Shown piece by piece: positions 15,651 to 24,892 of a DNA stretch of 64,000 nucleotides (position 1 is its first letter; each line of letters opens with the position of its first letter). The translations under genes were made by a program, and so were the position numbers. Source of the stretch: an uncultured Candidatus Saccharibacteria bacterium. Lineage in GTDB: Bacteria; Patescibacteriota; Saccharimonadia; Saccharimonadales; Saccharimonadaceae. The notes under the pieces are model-generated. The model had not been told where the DNA came from. It searched no databases and was given only the letters and a program-made list of their open reading frames with translations. Where the stretch lies: assembly GCA_948868795.1 (NCBI GenBank), contig CAQRDK010000002.1:18170-82169 (forward strand), given 5' to 3'.

Positions 15651-17613
15651 CTATATAAGAACCTGTTGATTATTGAGCCAAGTCAAGCCGTCTTTAATAT
15701 ACTTAGGGACGGCATAGTTGGGGCATTTATATATCAGTTCTAATGCAAAATCAGTTTTACAAGCACCCGCAAAAGCCAGGTCGTTTTCGGAGCATTGCTC
15801 TGCAATTTCAAAATATTCTCTATTGACATTTTTGATTGCCTCCTCTAATGATCTCCCACACACCCCCAATTCATCAACTTGAAATTCAAGATGGCAATTC
15901 TCTATTGTTTTTTCGTTTCCGGTTAGCGCTCTTATGTCAGTTAATGTTACACTTTCCGCATCTGGAATTTCCTTCACCCTTCTCGTCCACCATATTAAAG
16001 TTGCATTAGACGTATGATCGCCTTCGGATACTAACGCCTTTTTTTCCTTCCTTAATTGGGTCTATATCCGTTAAAATCAAGCACGGGATACCAAGAAATT
16101 TTATAAAGGGGATAAATTTATGCGCATAGGCTCCACCTACTTCAATCAAAGCATAATATTGTGCAGGTAGCTTGTACTCCTGTGAATCGAATATCTTCTC
16201 TTTTTCACACTTTTCAATCATGTCTGGTATCAAAAGCCTTTCAGATGCGCCCTCTATTAAAATTGCTTTGTCTGCAAAGAACAGATCGCAGCGGCTTAGA
16301 GTTAGATATTTCTTAATAAAATCAGTATTTGCATTTTCTTGGCTGGCAAAATCTTTGAGATTTTTGTAAATGACGCCAGCCTTAGTCTTTTGCGCGTATC
16401 GAATTTGCGCGAAATCGATTGAGTTTGCAATATGCGCAGAATGCGTTGTCATAATTGTTTGAATTTGAATTGAAGATATCTTCTTGGCAAATTCATAGAG
16501 ATACTCAGCGAAAGCGCGCTGCATTTGAGGATGCATATGTGATTCAGGTTCCTCAAGAAATAGTAGCGGAATGCACGCCACGCTATTCTCGCCGATTCTC
16601 CTAGAGAATTCGGCAAGCAAAAACGCTATCTTGATTAGGTTCTTATAACCCAGGCCATTATATGAGCTCGGTAATTTTTCGCCGGCAACGGACGATACAT
16701 AATTAAGCTCGGTTTGATTTTTTATTTGATCGTCAATTTGTAGATTTGTACTTACGCCCAGCTGAAGCTCCTCTGTATTAGGATAACCAAAACCAATAGC
16801 GTCATTCACCAAAGAACTGAGAATCTTGTCGCTTCGCTCTTGAACCGCTAGGTTGGCTTCATTAACCGTACTGCGTAGTGCCTGGACGTCTTTGGCTACC
16901 TTTGGGTCAAGAGTATTTATATCAACATCAAAGTATTTAGTGATTAAACCATTAAGAGAACTTTTGTTTTGAACTCCATCTTCGCCTAAAATGCGTTCTG
17001 CTGGTACGAGTTCAAAAGGGAAAAGGCTTTTTAGCTCCCCTATATTTTTGATTTGTACGTCTTCGTCGTTCTTGGGATTAACGGCATATATCACAAGTCC
17101 AAAAATTTTTGAAAAGTTTGTTGCGCACTCACGTTTTATGCGATCTCTCTGCGGACAAAATTCGCCGTCCGTAAAACAGTATGGGTTCAATAGCTCACGA
17201 AGCCTATTTTCGTCCATATTGATTTTATAGATAGCTCGAATAAGTACGGATGATATATCTATGTCGACGTCAATAATAAAGGGAGACAGCGCGCCTAAGT
17301 TATTTTCTGGATTGTCAAGGGAGTAGTCAACAATAAAATCAATAGACGTAAGTGGTATTTCCGAACAGAAATCCTCGTAACTTTTCTTGTTCCCTAAAAA
17401 CTCGCATAGACAAGAGTAAAAGACCTCTCTTTTATCCAAAGGATAATCGTCATAGTTAAGAGGCTGATCCTCTATCACTCTTTTAATGAGGCTAATGCAG
17501 GACGTCTTTGCCGTATTATTACGCCCAACAATTAATGTCAAATTGTTATCAATGGCAATTTCTGCATTAGCAATCAGTCGGTAATTCTTTATTTTGACCC
17601 TTGAAAGATGCAT
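15651..17613 (-). CDS. gajA: GajA-like OLD-family ATPase/TOPRIM nuclease, frameshifted in an A7 tract
   Basis: Segment 1 (17613-16006) holds the ABC-ATPase Walker A (LIVGRNNTAKTS), the signature/Walker B region (LLFLEEPESHMHPQMQ), the H-loop (MTTHSAHIAN) and the TOPRIM start (ILIEGASERLLIPDMI, LILTDIDPIKEGKK), then ends early. Segment 2, in another frame to 15651, supplies the missing TOPRIM end (LVSEGDHTSNATLIWW) and the C-terminus. The break is in GGAAAAAAAGGC near 16038-16044; six A's instead of seven would give one protein of about 653 residues. RBS GGGAG lies 8 nt before the ATG. It may be a pseudogene, a read error, or rescued by slippage. Confidence 0.75.
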
Positions 17614-17628
17614 GGTTATTCTCCCGTT

Positions 17629-18390
17629 TTATTGCTTCTTAAATATGAATAAGTACTCATGCGCTAAAAGCAGAAAATTATACTTAATGCTATTCGTTTT
17701 CCAATAACCAGTCGCACGACAATTATGTTGTTCTTTCAGAATTATTTCCTTCAAAGTGAAGCCAGCATCAAGAAATACTTGCATCGTTTCAAAACCTAAC
17801 GGTTGTACACAGCCCTTATTTCGCATATCGCCGATTAAGATGGCGCAAAATCTTCCTGGTTTTAGTACGCGATAGCACTCACGGGCAGCTTTTTGCAGCT
17901 CTATCAAAAAATCCTTCTTTTTGAGAGCTGAAAGATCTTCTGGAATATCTTGACCTTCACTGTAATGAATAATATCGGCATAAGGCGGATGTGTACAGAT
18001 AAAATCAATTTTCTCGTCTGGGATAAAATCTAGTTTTCGGGCATCACCTTTCTTTAGTCTTACTTTACCATTTGCGCCGTCGTGTTGAAAGTCTAGCTTT
18101 TCCTTGCATCGAGCAAGGGCTTTATCATTAATATCCACGCCAATAATGTTACGATTCAATAATTTTGCTTCTACTAAAGTCGTACCGCCACCCGCGAATT
18201 GATCTAATACCAAATCATTTTCATTTGAATATCTAAGCAACAAGTTTCTCGGAATGTAAGGAGACCAGTTTCCGCGCCACTTAGCATCATGGGTTGCCCA
18301 ATCGCCCCTTTTGGGAAAACTCCAGACGGAAGTCATTTCTAGCTCGAAATCTTCTGGCTCCCATTTTGTAATCTTTTTACTACTCGGCAT
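17629..18390 (-). CDS. N6/N4-type DNA methyltransferase (DpnA-position)
   Basis: A 253-residue methyltransferase. VLDQFAGGGTTLVEAKLL near residue 62 is the AdoMet-binding FxGxG-like motif, GVDINDKALARC follows, and ICTHPPYADIIHYS near 130 is the catalytic (T/D)PPY motif in the TSPPY-like form THPPY. It has the order of a beta-class amino-methyltransferase. Its ATG overlaps the stop of the DpnII gene (TAATG). In classic DpnII systems a second methyltransferase (DpnA) protects single-stranded or incoming DNA; this gene occupies that role by position, but its sequence is not clearly DpnA. Confidence 0.78.
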   Translation of the reverse strand: MPSSKKITKWEPEDFELEMTSVWSFPKRGDWATHDAKWRGNWSPYIPRNLLLRYSNENDLVLDQFAGGGTTLVEAKLLNRNIIGVDINDKALARCKEKLDFQHDGANGKVRLKKGDARKLDFIPDEKIDFICTHPPYADIIHYSEGQDIPEDLSALKKKDFLIELQKAARECYRVLKPGRFCAILIGDMRNKGCVQPLGFETMQVFLDAGFTLKEIILKEQHNCRATGYWKTNSIKYNFLLLAHEYLFIFKKQ

Positions 18391-19250
18391 TATATGAACT
18401 TCTCCGCGATAATACCGTTCTCCAAATCCTGAATATTGTAGACCATCTCCATAACGTCAAAGGTTTCTTCAAGATTGTGACGAGCATTAGTCCAACCTTT
18501 TCCGTCAGTAAACCAGGCAAAAGTAAACCCATTAATTTCGTTCGCTTCGGTCGCTAAAGTCTTATAACTACGAGCCGTCTCATTGAGTTTAGAGCCGCTA
18601 CTCGCATAGAAATTTGTTTCGATACCATAAATCATGTTATCCGTTTTAACGACATAATCAAAGCGTTTTTCAGCCTTTCCTTGATTAGAAATAGCAGACA
18701 GGTCAATATTCCACTTCTGCTCAATTTCATGAATGTACATTTCCTTAAAATAATTTTGTCCTTTTATGAAGCCGGATTTTTGAATGTACTTCTCAACTAG
18801 ATTTTCCATAAGGTGCCCGCCACGATTCTTACGACCGTTAGAGTCCAATCCGACTTCTACGCCGGTTGCGTAGTCTACGAGGTTATTAACAAGGTGTTTT
18901 GACATTAGATGAAATAAACCGGTTTTCCGCATAAATGTTTTATACTGCTCAACTGATAGATTAGGTTGTTTAAGGTTGTAAGTAAATTCTCCATCCTCAT
19001 CGATTGCATAGATTTCCGTCGAGCGAACTGCCAATAAAAGCGGAACACAGTTAAGTACTTCGGGGTACTTTGCGATCAGCTTGTCGAATTCTTCTTCTAT
19101 ATTTTCCGAACCGATAAGTGAGTTTAAAATATTAAGTTGAACTTTAATACCATCGATATTCCTGTAAACTTTTTCAAAATCTACGTAATAACCGTAATCC
19201 GCAATGCTCTCCCTAAATTCACTAAGCCATTTACTAAAATCTCTTTTCAT
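18390..19250 (-). CDS. dpnB: Type II restriction endonuclease, DpnII family (GATC)
   Basis: A 286-residue protein matching DpnII/MboI-type enzymes: KRDFSKWLSEFRESIADYGYYVDF at the start, CVPLLLAVRSTEI near 90, GLDSNGRKNRGGHLME near 158-172, and the nuclease core KRFDYVVKTDNMIYGIETNFYASSGSKLNET near 205-235. It is expected to cut unmethylated GATC. An AAGGAG RBS precedes the ATG by 6 nt. It follows the Dam-type gene by 9 bp and is translationally coupled to the second methyltransferase, so the restriction-modification genes form one operon. Confidence 0.88.
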   Translation of the reverse strand: MKRDFSKWLSEFRESIADYGYYVDFEKVYRNIDGIKVQLNILNSLIGSENIEEEFDKLIAKYPEVLNCVPLLLAVRSTEIYAIDEDGEFTYNLKQPNLSVEQYKTFMRKTGLFHLMSKHLVNNLVDYATGVEVGLDSNGRKNRGGHLMENLVEKYIQKSGFIKGQNYFKEMYIHEIEQKWNIDLSAISNQGKAEKRFDYVVKTDNMIYGIETNFYASSGSKLNETARSYKTLATEANEINGFTFAWFTDGKGWTNARHNLEETFDVMEMVYNIQDLENGIIAEKFI

Positions 19251-19259
19251 ATTACTCCT

Positions 19260-20318
19260 TTAATAATTTGAAATTAATAATTCACTAATTTTACCTCGAG
19301 ATGAACCTTTGCTATTTATCATCCGTGACGCTTGTACTCTATGAATATTCAACCCAGAATAGGCAATGTCAAAGAAATCGTCGTTCTCATCTGCGTTTCT
19401 TGGATCTGAGTTACTGGCCAAAACCTTACATCTCCTATCACTTAACTTTTTAATGAATTGTGCTAGTTCTAACTGTTTATTATCGTCAAATTCATCTTCC
19501 GTATATGAAGTGAAGTTAGAAGTCGTAGTAAGGGGTCGATAAGGCGGATCGAAATAGATAAAAGTTCTTTCGTCCGCAAATTCTTCTACTTTTTTATAGT
19601 CAGCCCGTACAATTTGAACATTCTGCAGCTTCCTCGACAGTTGTAGTAGGTTTTGCTTATCACAAATCAAAGGCTGTTTATATGCGCCCATTGGCACATT
19701 GTAATCACCTTTGCGGTTAACTCGATACAGACCATTAAAGCAGGTTTTATTGAGATAAATCATTAGTGCGGCCCTAATGATACTATTGCTACCTGACGGC
19801 GCATGCTTTAGTTTATTGAAGTTCTCTCGCTTAATGTAAAAATATTCTTTACGCTCGTCTTGATTTAGCGGCAAAAACTCACTCTGCCACTCATTAAGCA
19901 TGCTTACGAGATCGCCTGCATCATTTTTTATAACCTGATACGTATTGATGAGATCGCCGTTCATATCGCTAATATAAACTTCCTGTACTGTTGCATTGTT
20001 TAAAACGTCAAACAACACGGCGCCGCCACCGACAAAAGGCTCGGCATATTTGGTTACAGTAGAGCCAAACGGGTAGAATTTACGAATTTCTGGTAGTAAT
20101 TGAGTTTTGCCACCGACCCATTTCAGAAAAGGCTTAACCTGTCTGCTAGCAGGCTCAGTCAAGCGAGCCTCTCCTGGTTTTGCGGCTTTTGCGGGGATAT
20201 ACCACATATTGTCAATCATGGTAACATCAGCGACGAGACCGGCCGAGCACAAAGCGACAACGAGCCTCTGAGGAACATTCCATTTTATTGCCGCCTCTTC
20301 AGCGGTCATGTAAGCCAT
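19260..20318 (-). CDS. dpnM: DNA adenine methylase (DpnM/Dam) with fused N-terminal HTH
   Basis: A 352-residue protein. Residues about 1-50 (MTAEEAAIKWNVPQRLVVALC...MWYIPAKA) look like the small excisionase/MerR-type helix-turn-helix found in many element-borne regulators. Residues about 65-352 are an alpha-class D12 adenine methylase: FLKWVGGKTQLLPEI, AEPFVGGGAVLFD, and the catalytic DPPY in FIYFDPPYRPL near 258. It should methylate GATC and protect host DNA from the adjacent DpnII. Start ATG 20318 is preferred to a TTG at 20324 (GGAG 11 nt upstream). The HTH could let it regulate its own operon. Confidence 0.87.
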   Translation of the reverse strand: MAYMTAEEAAIKWNVPQRLVVALCSAGLVADVTMIDNMWYIPAKAAKPGEARLTEPASRQVKPFLKWVGGKTQLLPEIRKFYPFGSTVTKYAEPFVGGGAVLFDVLNNATVQEVYISDMNGDLINTYQVIKNDAGDLVSMLNEWQSEFLPLNQDERKEYFYIKRENFNKLKHAPSGSNSIIRAALMIYLNKTCFNGLYRVNRKGDYNVPMGAYKQPLICDKQNLLQLSRKLQNVQIVRADYKKVEEFADERTFIYFDPPYRPLTTTSNFTSYTEDEFDDNKQLELAQFIKKLSDRRCKVLASNSDPRNADENDDFFDIAYSGLNIHRVQASRMINSKGSSRGKISELLISNY

Positions 20319-20650
20319 TTTCAAAATTTCTCCACTCTAGCCGTTTCATACTGATTCCAAGACCAAAAAAGAAGCAGTTAGCGAGATCGGTCTACCCGCC
20401 TTTCACTTCAATCGCAACAAGATGTTTGCCGAACCCCGAATTAAAAATGTTGACTTGTATATTTTACGAACATATTCGGTAATTTTTGCTACAGCTAGTC
20501 TTCTAATCATAATCTTTCCTCCTTCTTTTAGAATTAAGATTAACGTTTTAACAACTAACATTAGTAAAAATGATGAGGATCGAACCGTGCAAGCACGGCA
20601 AACATATCATTTAATCTCCCAAGCATCCTACGTGACTATGTTAATGTATC

Positions 20651-20740
20651 TGGTGCGCCTGACTAGACTCGAACTAGCACAGCTTAAAATCGCCACTACC
20701 ACCTCAAGGTAGCGTGTCTACCAATTCCACCACAGGCGCA
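20651..20740 (-). tRNA. tRNA-Leu (anticodon GAG)
   Basis: Read on the minus strand, the acceptor arms TGCGCCT and AGGCGCA pair and are followed by an encoded CCA. The anticodon stem is CTACC/GGTAG with loop TTGAGGT, anticodon GAG. A T-arm with GTTCGAGTC and a long variable arm (GGCGATTTTAAGC) fit a class II tRNA-Leu. Its 3' end faces the defence island, a common insertion arrangement, but I did not find a duplicated 3' end at the island's other side. The interval 20319-20650 shows no gene. Confidence 0.93.
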
Positions 20741-20942
20741 TGGAACTGACCCCATTATATCAAAATCCCTAAAAAAATCAACCCTCACCCGCAAAAATCA
20801 ACTTCGCATAAAACGCTAGCCTCCGACAAACTCACAAATCTCGCGAAAAACTCTTGCCAAAACCATAAACTTTTAGTATGATAGAAGCATAAAAGTCATG
20901 TAAAACAAAAATTAACCACGTTTAACGTAATAGGAAACACTC

Positions 20943-21506
20943 ATGGAAAAGATCATCAAAAAACTTTTCTTCGGCACTAGCGCCCTCACTCTCGCGGCCG
21001 TCGCCCTTTTGCCGCTCGCGTCCGGCAGCCAAGTATTCGCCGCTACTCAGGCGCAGCAATCTAGCAAATTCTCCGTCACCGTCAACCCGACCTTGACGAT
21101 CGACTCTGTCACGACCCCGGCTGCCCTCGAGTTCTCGACTGCCGCCGTCAAGGAAAGCAACTTCTCCGTCTTCGTCAGCTCGAACAAGAACTACGTCATC
21201 CAGCTCAGCGCCGCGCAGCCGGCCCTCGTCAGCAGCTCGAACTCCAGCCACACCATCCCCGCCACCGCCAACGTCTCGACCGACCAAAGCGGCTGGGGTA
21301 TCAAGAAGGCCAACGCCGACGGCACCGCCGCCAGCGCCTACACCGCCATCACGACCACCCCGACTACTTTCTATACCGGCACTATCGGCAGCACCAACGC
21401 TAAAAACAAGGAAACCAATTTCAAATACGGTATCGGCGTCGCCTCTGGCCAGCCCAGCGGTACCTATTCCACGACCGTCACCGTCACCGCCACCACCGCC
21501 AACTAA
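20943..21506 (+). CDS. Secreted WxL-like beta-sandwich surface protein
   Basis: A 187-residue protein with a strong signal peptide (KKLFFGTSALTLAAVALLPLASGSQVFA, cleavage near residue 33) and a Ser/Thr-rich mature beta domain ending GIGVASGQPSGTYSTTVTVTATTAN. The GWGIKKA motif and C-terminal TYSTTVTVTA strand resemble WxL proteins, which bind peptidoglycan non-covalently. The next gene is DUF916-like, the usual WxL partner, which supports the call. The promoter is TTGCCA-17-TATGAT near 20855-20883, with a leader motif AGTCATGTAAAAC shared with the gene at 58146. Confidence 0.68.
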   Translation: MEKIIKKLFFGTSALTLAAVALLPLASGSQVFAATQAQQSSKFSVTVNPTLTIDSVTTPAALEFSTAAVKESNFSVFVSSNKNYVIQLSAAQPALVSSSNSSHTIPATANVSTDQSGWGIKKANADGTAASAYTAITTTPTTFYTGTIGSTNAKNKETNFKYGIGVASGQPSGTYSTTVTVTATTAN

Positions 21507-21541
21507 CCCCGATCCTCATCGGCCATAATAACAAGGAAAAT

Positions 21542-22576
21542 ATGCCTAAAAAACTCCTCTATCTCCTCACTCTCCCCGCCCTGCTTCTAGGTCTATTTCT
21601 CCCCACCCTGACCCCGGTCGCCGCTCTCGAAGTCGGCGACCTCGTCATGTCTATCAGCCCTTCCGAGCAGGTCATCGAGCTCACCCCGGGCGAACCATAC
21701 GAAGGCTCTGTCACCGTCACCAATGTCGGCCGCCTCGCCTTCGATTTTACCCTCGAAGCCGCCCCCTACCACGTCAACGACGACTCCTACGACCCCGACT
21801 TTTCGACCGACAGTTCCTATACTAACCTCAAGAACTGGCTCACTTTCCCCGAATCTTCCTATCGCCTTGAACCCGGCCAGTCCGCCGACGCGAAGTTTGT
21901 CGTCGACGTCCCTGCTGATGCTCCGAGCGGTGGTCAATACGCTGCCATCATGATCCAAAACTCCCTTGCCAAATCCCCCACCTCCTCCGATAACTCTCAA
22001 TCTTCCGACGAACAAGGCGACGATGAGCAGACGGATGATACTGAACGCGACTCCCCTCTCGACGTTCAAGTCCGCGCCGCCGCCGTCCTCTATGGCCACG
22101 TCACCGGCGGGGAACTGCGCGAATCCGCCGAACTAACCGCCCATGACCTCCCTAGTCTCGTCCTCGGCGGCACCCTCTCCGCCGTTAGCACCATCAAAAA
22201 CGACGGCAACGTCGACTTCTACGCCCGCCAAACCCTCTCGATTCGCAACTTCTTCACCAATAACGAAATCCTCCAGTCGACCGAAGATGGCAGTGAGTCC
22301 CCCTTCACCGAAACCCTCATTGTCCTCCCCGGCACCACCCGCACCAGCGTCCTGAACTGGAACCTCGCCGACACCGGCACCTTCCCGATCGGCCTCTACC
22401 GCGTCACTCAGACCGTCGTCTTCCTTGACCAGATCCATACCTTCGAGCACCTCCTCCTCGTCTGCCCGATTTGGCTCGCCATTCTTATTATTTTCCTCGT
22501 CGCCCTCGGCCTTATCTGGCTCATCCTCGGCCTCGTGAAGCGCCGCAAGAACAAACGCGCCCAGTCCACCTTCTAG
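21542..22576 (+). CDS. DUF916-like membrane-anchored cell-wall-binding partner
   Basis: A 344-residue protein with a signal peptide (about 1-28), an Ig-like N-terminal domain (LVMSISPSEQVIELTPGEPYEGSVTVTNVG, the DUF916 opening), a second beta domain, a C-terminal membrane helix (about 305-333) and a basic tail KRRKNKRA. DUF916 proteins hold WxL proteins at the wall. The stretch at about 150-180 is acidic, Ser/Asp-rich linker. It lies 35 bp after the WxL-like gene with an AAGGAAAAT RBS, so the pair is one operon. Confidence 0.7.
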   Translation: MPKKLLYLLTLPALLLGLFLPTLTPVAALEVGDLVMSISPSEQVIELTPGEPYEGSVTVTNVGRLAFDFTLEAAPYHVNDDSYDPDFSTDSSYTNLKNWLTFPESSYRLEPGQSADAKFVVDVPADAPSGGQYAAIMIQNSLAKSPTSSDNSQSSDEQGDDEQTDDTERDSPLDVQVRAAAVLYGHVTGGELRESAELTAHDLPSLVLGGTLSAVSTIKNDGNVDFYARQTLSIRNFFTNNEILQSTEDGSESPFTETLIVLPGTTRTSVLNWNLADTGTFPIGLYRVTQTVVFLDQIHTFEHLLLVCPIWLAILIIFLVALGLIWLILGLVKRRKNKRAQSTF

Positions 22577-22697
22577 CCCCAAGCCAAACAAAAATACCCC
22601 ACAAAGCCCAAGCAAAATCGCCACTTTCTAACCCAAATCCGCCAAATTAGCATAAAAATCTTGCTTTTTGACGCAAAGTGTGCTATAATAGAAAGAT

Positions 22698-24533
22698 ATG
22701 GTAAATAATATTCGTAACGTCGCTATTATTGCTCACGTCGACCACGGCAAAACCACTCTCGTCGACGCTCTTTTGAAGCAATCTCACACTTTCCGCGACA
22801 ATCAAGCCGAGATGTCCCAGACTCTCATCATGGACTCCATGGACCAGGAGCATGAGCGCGGCATCACAATCACCGCGAAGCAGACCTCCGTCTACTACAA
22901 AGATTACAAAATCAATATCATCGACACCCCAGGCCACGCCGATTTCTCCGGCGAAGTTGAGCGCACCCTGAACATGGCCGACGGCGTCCTTCTCATCGTC
23001 GACGCTCAGGAAGGCCCGATGCCCCAGACGAAATTCGTCCTCCAGAAGGCTCTTTCTCTCCACCTGAAACCTGTCGTCATCATCAACAAAATCGACAAAC
23101 CCGCCGCCCGCATCGACGAAGTCGAAAGCGAAATCGCCGACCTTTTCCTTGAGCTCGCGAGCGACGAATCCCAGCTGAATTATCCGATTTATTACGCTGT
23201 TGCCCGCGACGGCAAGGCTGGTCTAACGACCGACCTCGACGACGATCTCCATGTCATTTTCGACTCTATTATCAATGACATTCCCGCCCCGAAAATCGAC
23301 GAAGCCGCCGATAAAGGTGCCCAGCTCCTTGTCGCCGCTCTCGCTGCCGATAATTATCTCGGCAAATACGCCATTGGCAAAATCTTCCGCGGCAGCCTGA
23401 AAAAAGGCGAATCCGTCAAAGTCCTCCATACTGACGTCGAGACTGGCGAATTGAAATCCACCAGCGCGAAAATCGACCGCATCTTCACCTACAAAGGTCT
23501 CGGCAAAGAAGAAACCGAAAAAGCCGAAGCTGGCGACATTGTCGCTATTTCCGGCATCGCCCAGGCCAACATCGGCGACACTATCGCCACGGTTGGTCAA
23601 AACGGCGAGACTCCCGAAGCTCTCCCGACCATTGAGCTCGAGCCGCCTACCTTGAGTATCTATATCGGCCCGAACACCTCCCCGTTGAAAGGCCAGGAAG
23701 GCGAGTTTACGACCTCCCGCCAGATCGCCGAACGCCTCGAGCGCGAGCTTGAGACGAACATCGCCCTGAAAATCGTCCCCGACGGCCTCGGCTACAAAGT
23801 CTCCGGCCGCGGCGAGCTTCATCTTTCGGTTCTCATCGAGACCATGCGCCGCGAAGGCTTCGAGCTCGAAACCGGCCGCCCCGAAGTCGTCTACAAAGAA
23901 ATCGACGGCGTGAAGCAAGAGCCAGTCGAAGAGCTCATCATCGAAGTCGAGCCGGAGTTCGTCGGCGCCGTCTCCCAGGAACTCGGGATTCGTAAAGCCG
24001 ATCTCCAGAGCCAAGAGCTCACCTCCGCCGGCAGCACCCGCTTCACTTACCGCATCACCACCGCCGCCCTCATCGGTCTTCGCAATAACCTTCTCACCGC
24101 CACGAAAGGCACCGCTATCATGTCCTCCCTCCCCGCCGGCTACCGCCCCGTGGAAGGGAAGTACAAGCCCGAGCGAAACGGCGTTCTCATCGCCTTCGAA
24201 CCCGGCACCTCGACTGCTTACGCTCTCGACGCCGCCCAGGCCCGCGGCATCCTCTTCATTCCGCCCGGCGTCCCGGTCTATCAGGGCATGATTGTCGGCC
24301 TCTCTAACAAAAAGGACGACCTCGACATCAACATCTGCAAGGAAAAACAGCTAACCAACATGCGCACCCACGCCTCTGACGGCGCCATCCAGCTCACTCC
24401 TCATACCCAATACTCCCTTGAGCAGTGTATCGACTTCCTCCTCGACGACGAGCTTCTCGAAGTCACTCCGAAGTCGCTCCGCCTCCGCAAGCGCCAGCTC
24501 GACCCAATCAAGCGCAAAAGGGAATCTCGCTAG
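22698..24533 (+). CDS. typA: Ribosome-associated GTPase TypA/BipA
   Basis: A 611-residue translational GTPase: G1 AHVDHGKTT, switch I EHERGITI, G3 DTPGHADF and G4 NKID in the first 150 residues, then EF-Tu domain II, an EF-G-like domain III/V, and the TypA-specific C-terminal domain ending in basic KRKRESR. TypA assists ribosome assembly and stress adaptation. TATAAT ends 8 nt before the ATG with no RBS (leaderless pattern). A terminator follows. Confidence 0.95.
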   Translation: MVNNIRNVAIIAHVDHGKTTLVDALLKQSHTFRDNQAEMSQTLIMDSMDQEHERGITITAKQTSVYYKDYKINIIDTPGHADFSGEVERTLNMADGVLLIVDAQEGPMPQTKFVLQKALSLHLKPVVIINKIDKPAARIDEVESEIADLFLELASDESQLNYPIYYAVARDGKAGLTTDLDDDLHVIFDSIINDIPAPKIDEAADKGAQLLVAALAADNYLGKYAIGKIFRGSLKKGESVKVLHTDVETGELKSTSAKIDRIFTYKGLGKEETEKAEAGDIVAISGIAQANIGDTIATVGQNGETPEALPTIELEPPTLSIYIGPNTSPLKGQEGEFTTSRQIAERLERELETNIALKIVPDGLGYKVSGRGELHLSVLIETMRREGFELETGRPEVVYKEIDGVKQEPVEELIIEVEPEFVGAVSQELGIRKADLQSQELTSAGSTRFTYRITTAALIGLRNNLLTATKGTAIMSSLPAGYRPVEGKYKPERNGVLIAFEPGTSTAYALDAAQARGILFIPPGVPVYQGMIVGLSNKKDDLDINICKEKQLTNMRTHASDGAIQLTPHTQYSLEQCIDFLLDDELLEVTPKSLRLRKRQLDPIKRKRESR

Positions 24534-24561
24534 TCGCCAAATCCCGCCGGATGCGCAACAG

Positions 24562-24587
24562 AAAACAGGCCTCAGCGCCTGTTTTTT
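24562..24587 (+). terminator. Intrinsic terminator of typA
   Basis: AACAGGC-CTCAGC-GCCTGTT followed by a T-run (TTTTTCTGG). Confidence 0.75.
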
Positions 24588-24665
24588 CTGGCCCTCGCGC
24601 TCAAAACATAGCTAGATCCCTCTGGAAACCTTCCGTTGGGATTTTGCGAAACTCCGCGCTCATGC

Positions 24666-24717
24666 TACAATAATGAGCAACGAACGAAAAACATGCTCGC
24701 ATGTTTTTCTGAGCGCG
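24666..24717 (+). promoter_or_regulatory. -10 box followed by a perfect terminator-like hairpin
   Basis: TACAAT (24666-24671) is followed 14 nt later by GAAAAACATG-CTCG-CATGTTTTTC (24686-24709), a perfect 10 bp stem ending in T's. The flanks (GAACGAAAA ... TTTTCTGA.GCGC) match the hairpin at 48014-48083, so this is one of a small family. A second TATAAT at about 24751 then starts the roughly 140 nt leader of the next gene; that leader (24760-24892) has ACGTG/CACGT arms but no ORF. Confidence 0.45.
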
Positions 24718-24892
24718 AAGCAATTGCAGTATAAGTCGAAGACTTATGCTATAATGGAGCACGTGGCGCGGTTTTATGTGGATTGCCGCCCATTGAGAGC
24801 TCCGGTCTCGCCCTGCGACACGTAGTCAAAGCACACCCGAAACCTCAAACCTCAGAAATCCACAAGAATCCTTAGAAAGTCGGTGTCATTTC

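Noticed and set aside
20570..20610. Sequence resembling a tRNA T-arm (GGTTCGATCC on the minus strand)
   Set aside because: No acceptor or anticodon arms can be built around it; only the tRNA-Leu next to it is real.
12840..20740. Direct repeat of the tRNA-Leu 3' end as an att site of the defence island
   Set aside because: I searched the left edge by eye for the tRNA 3' sequence and found no duplicate, so integration at the tRNA is not shown.
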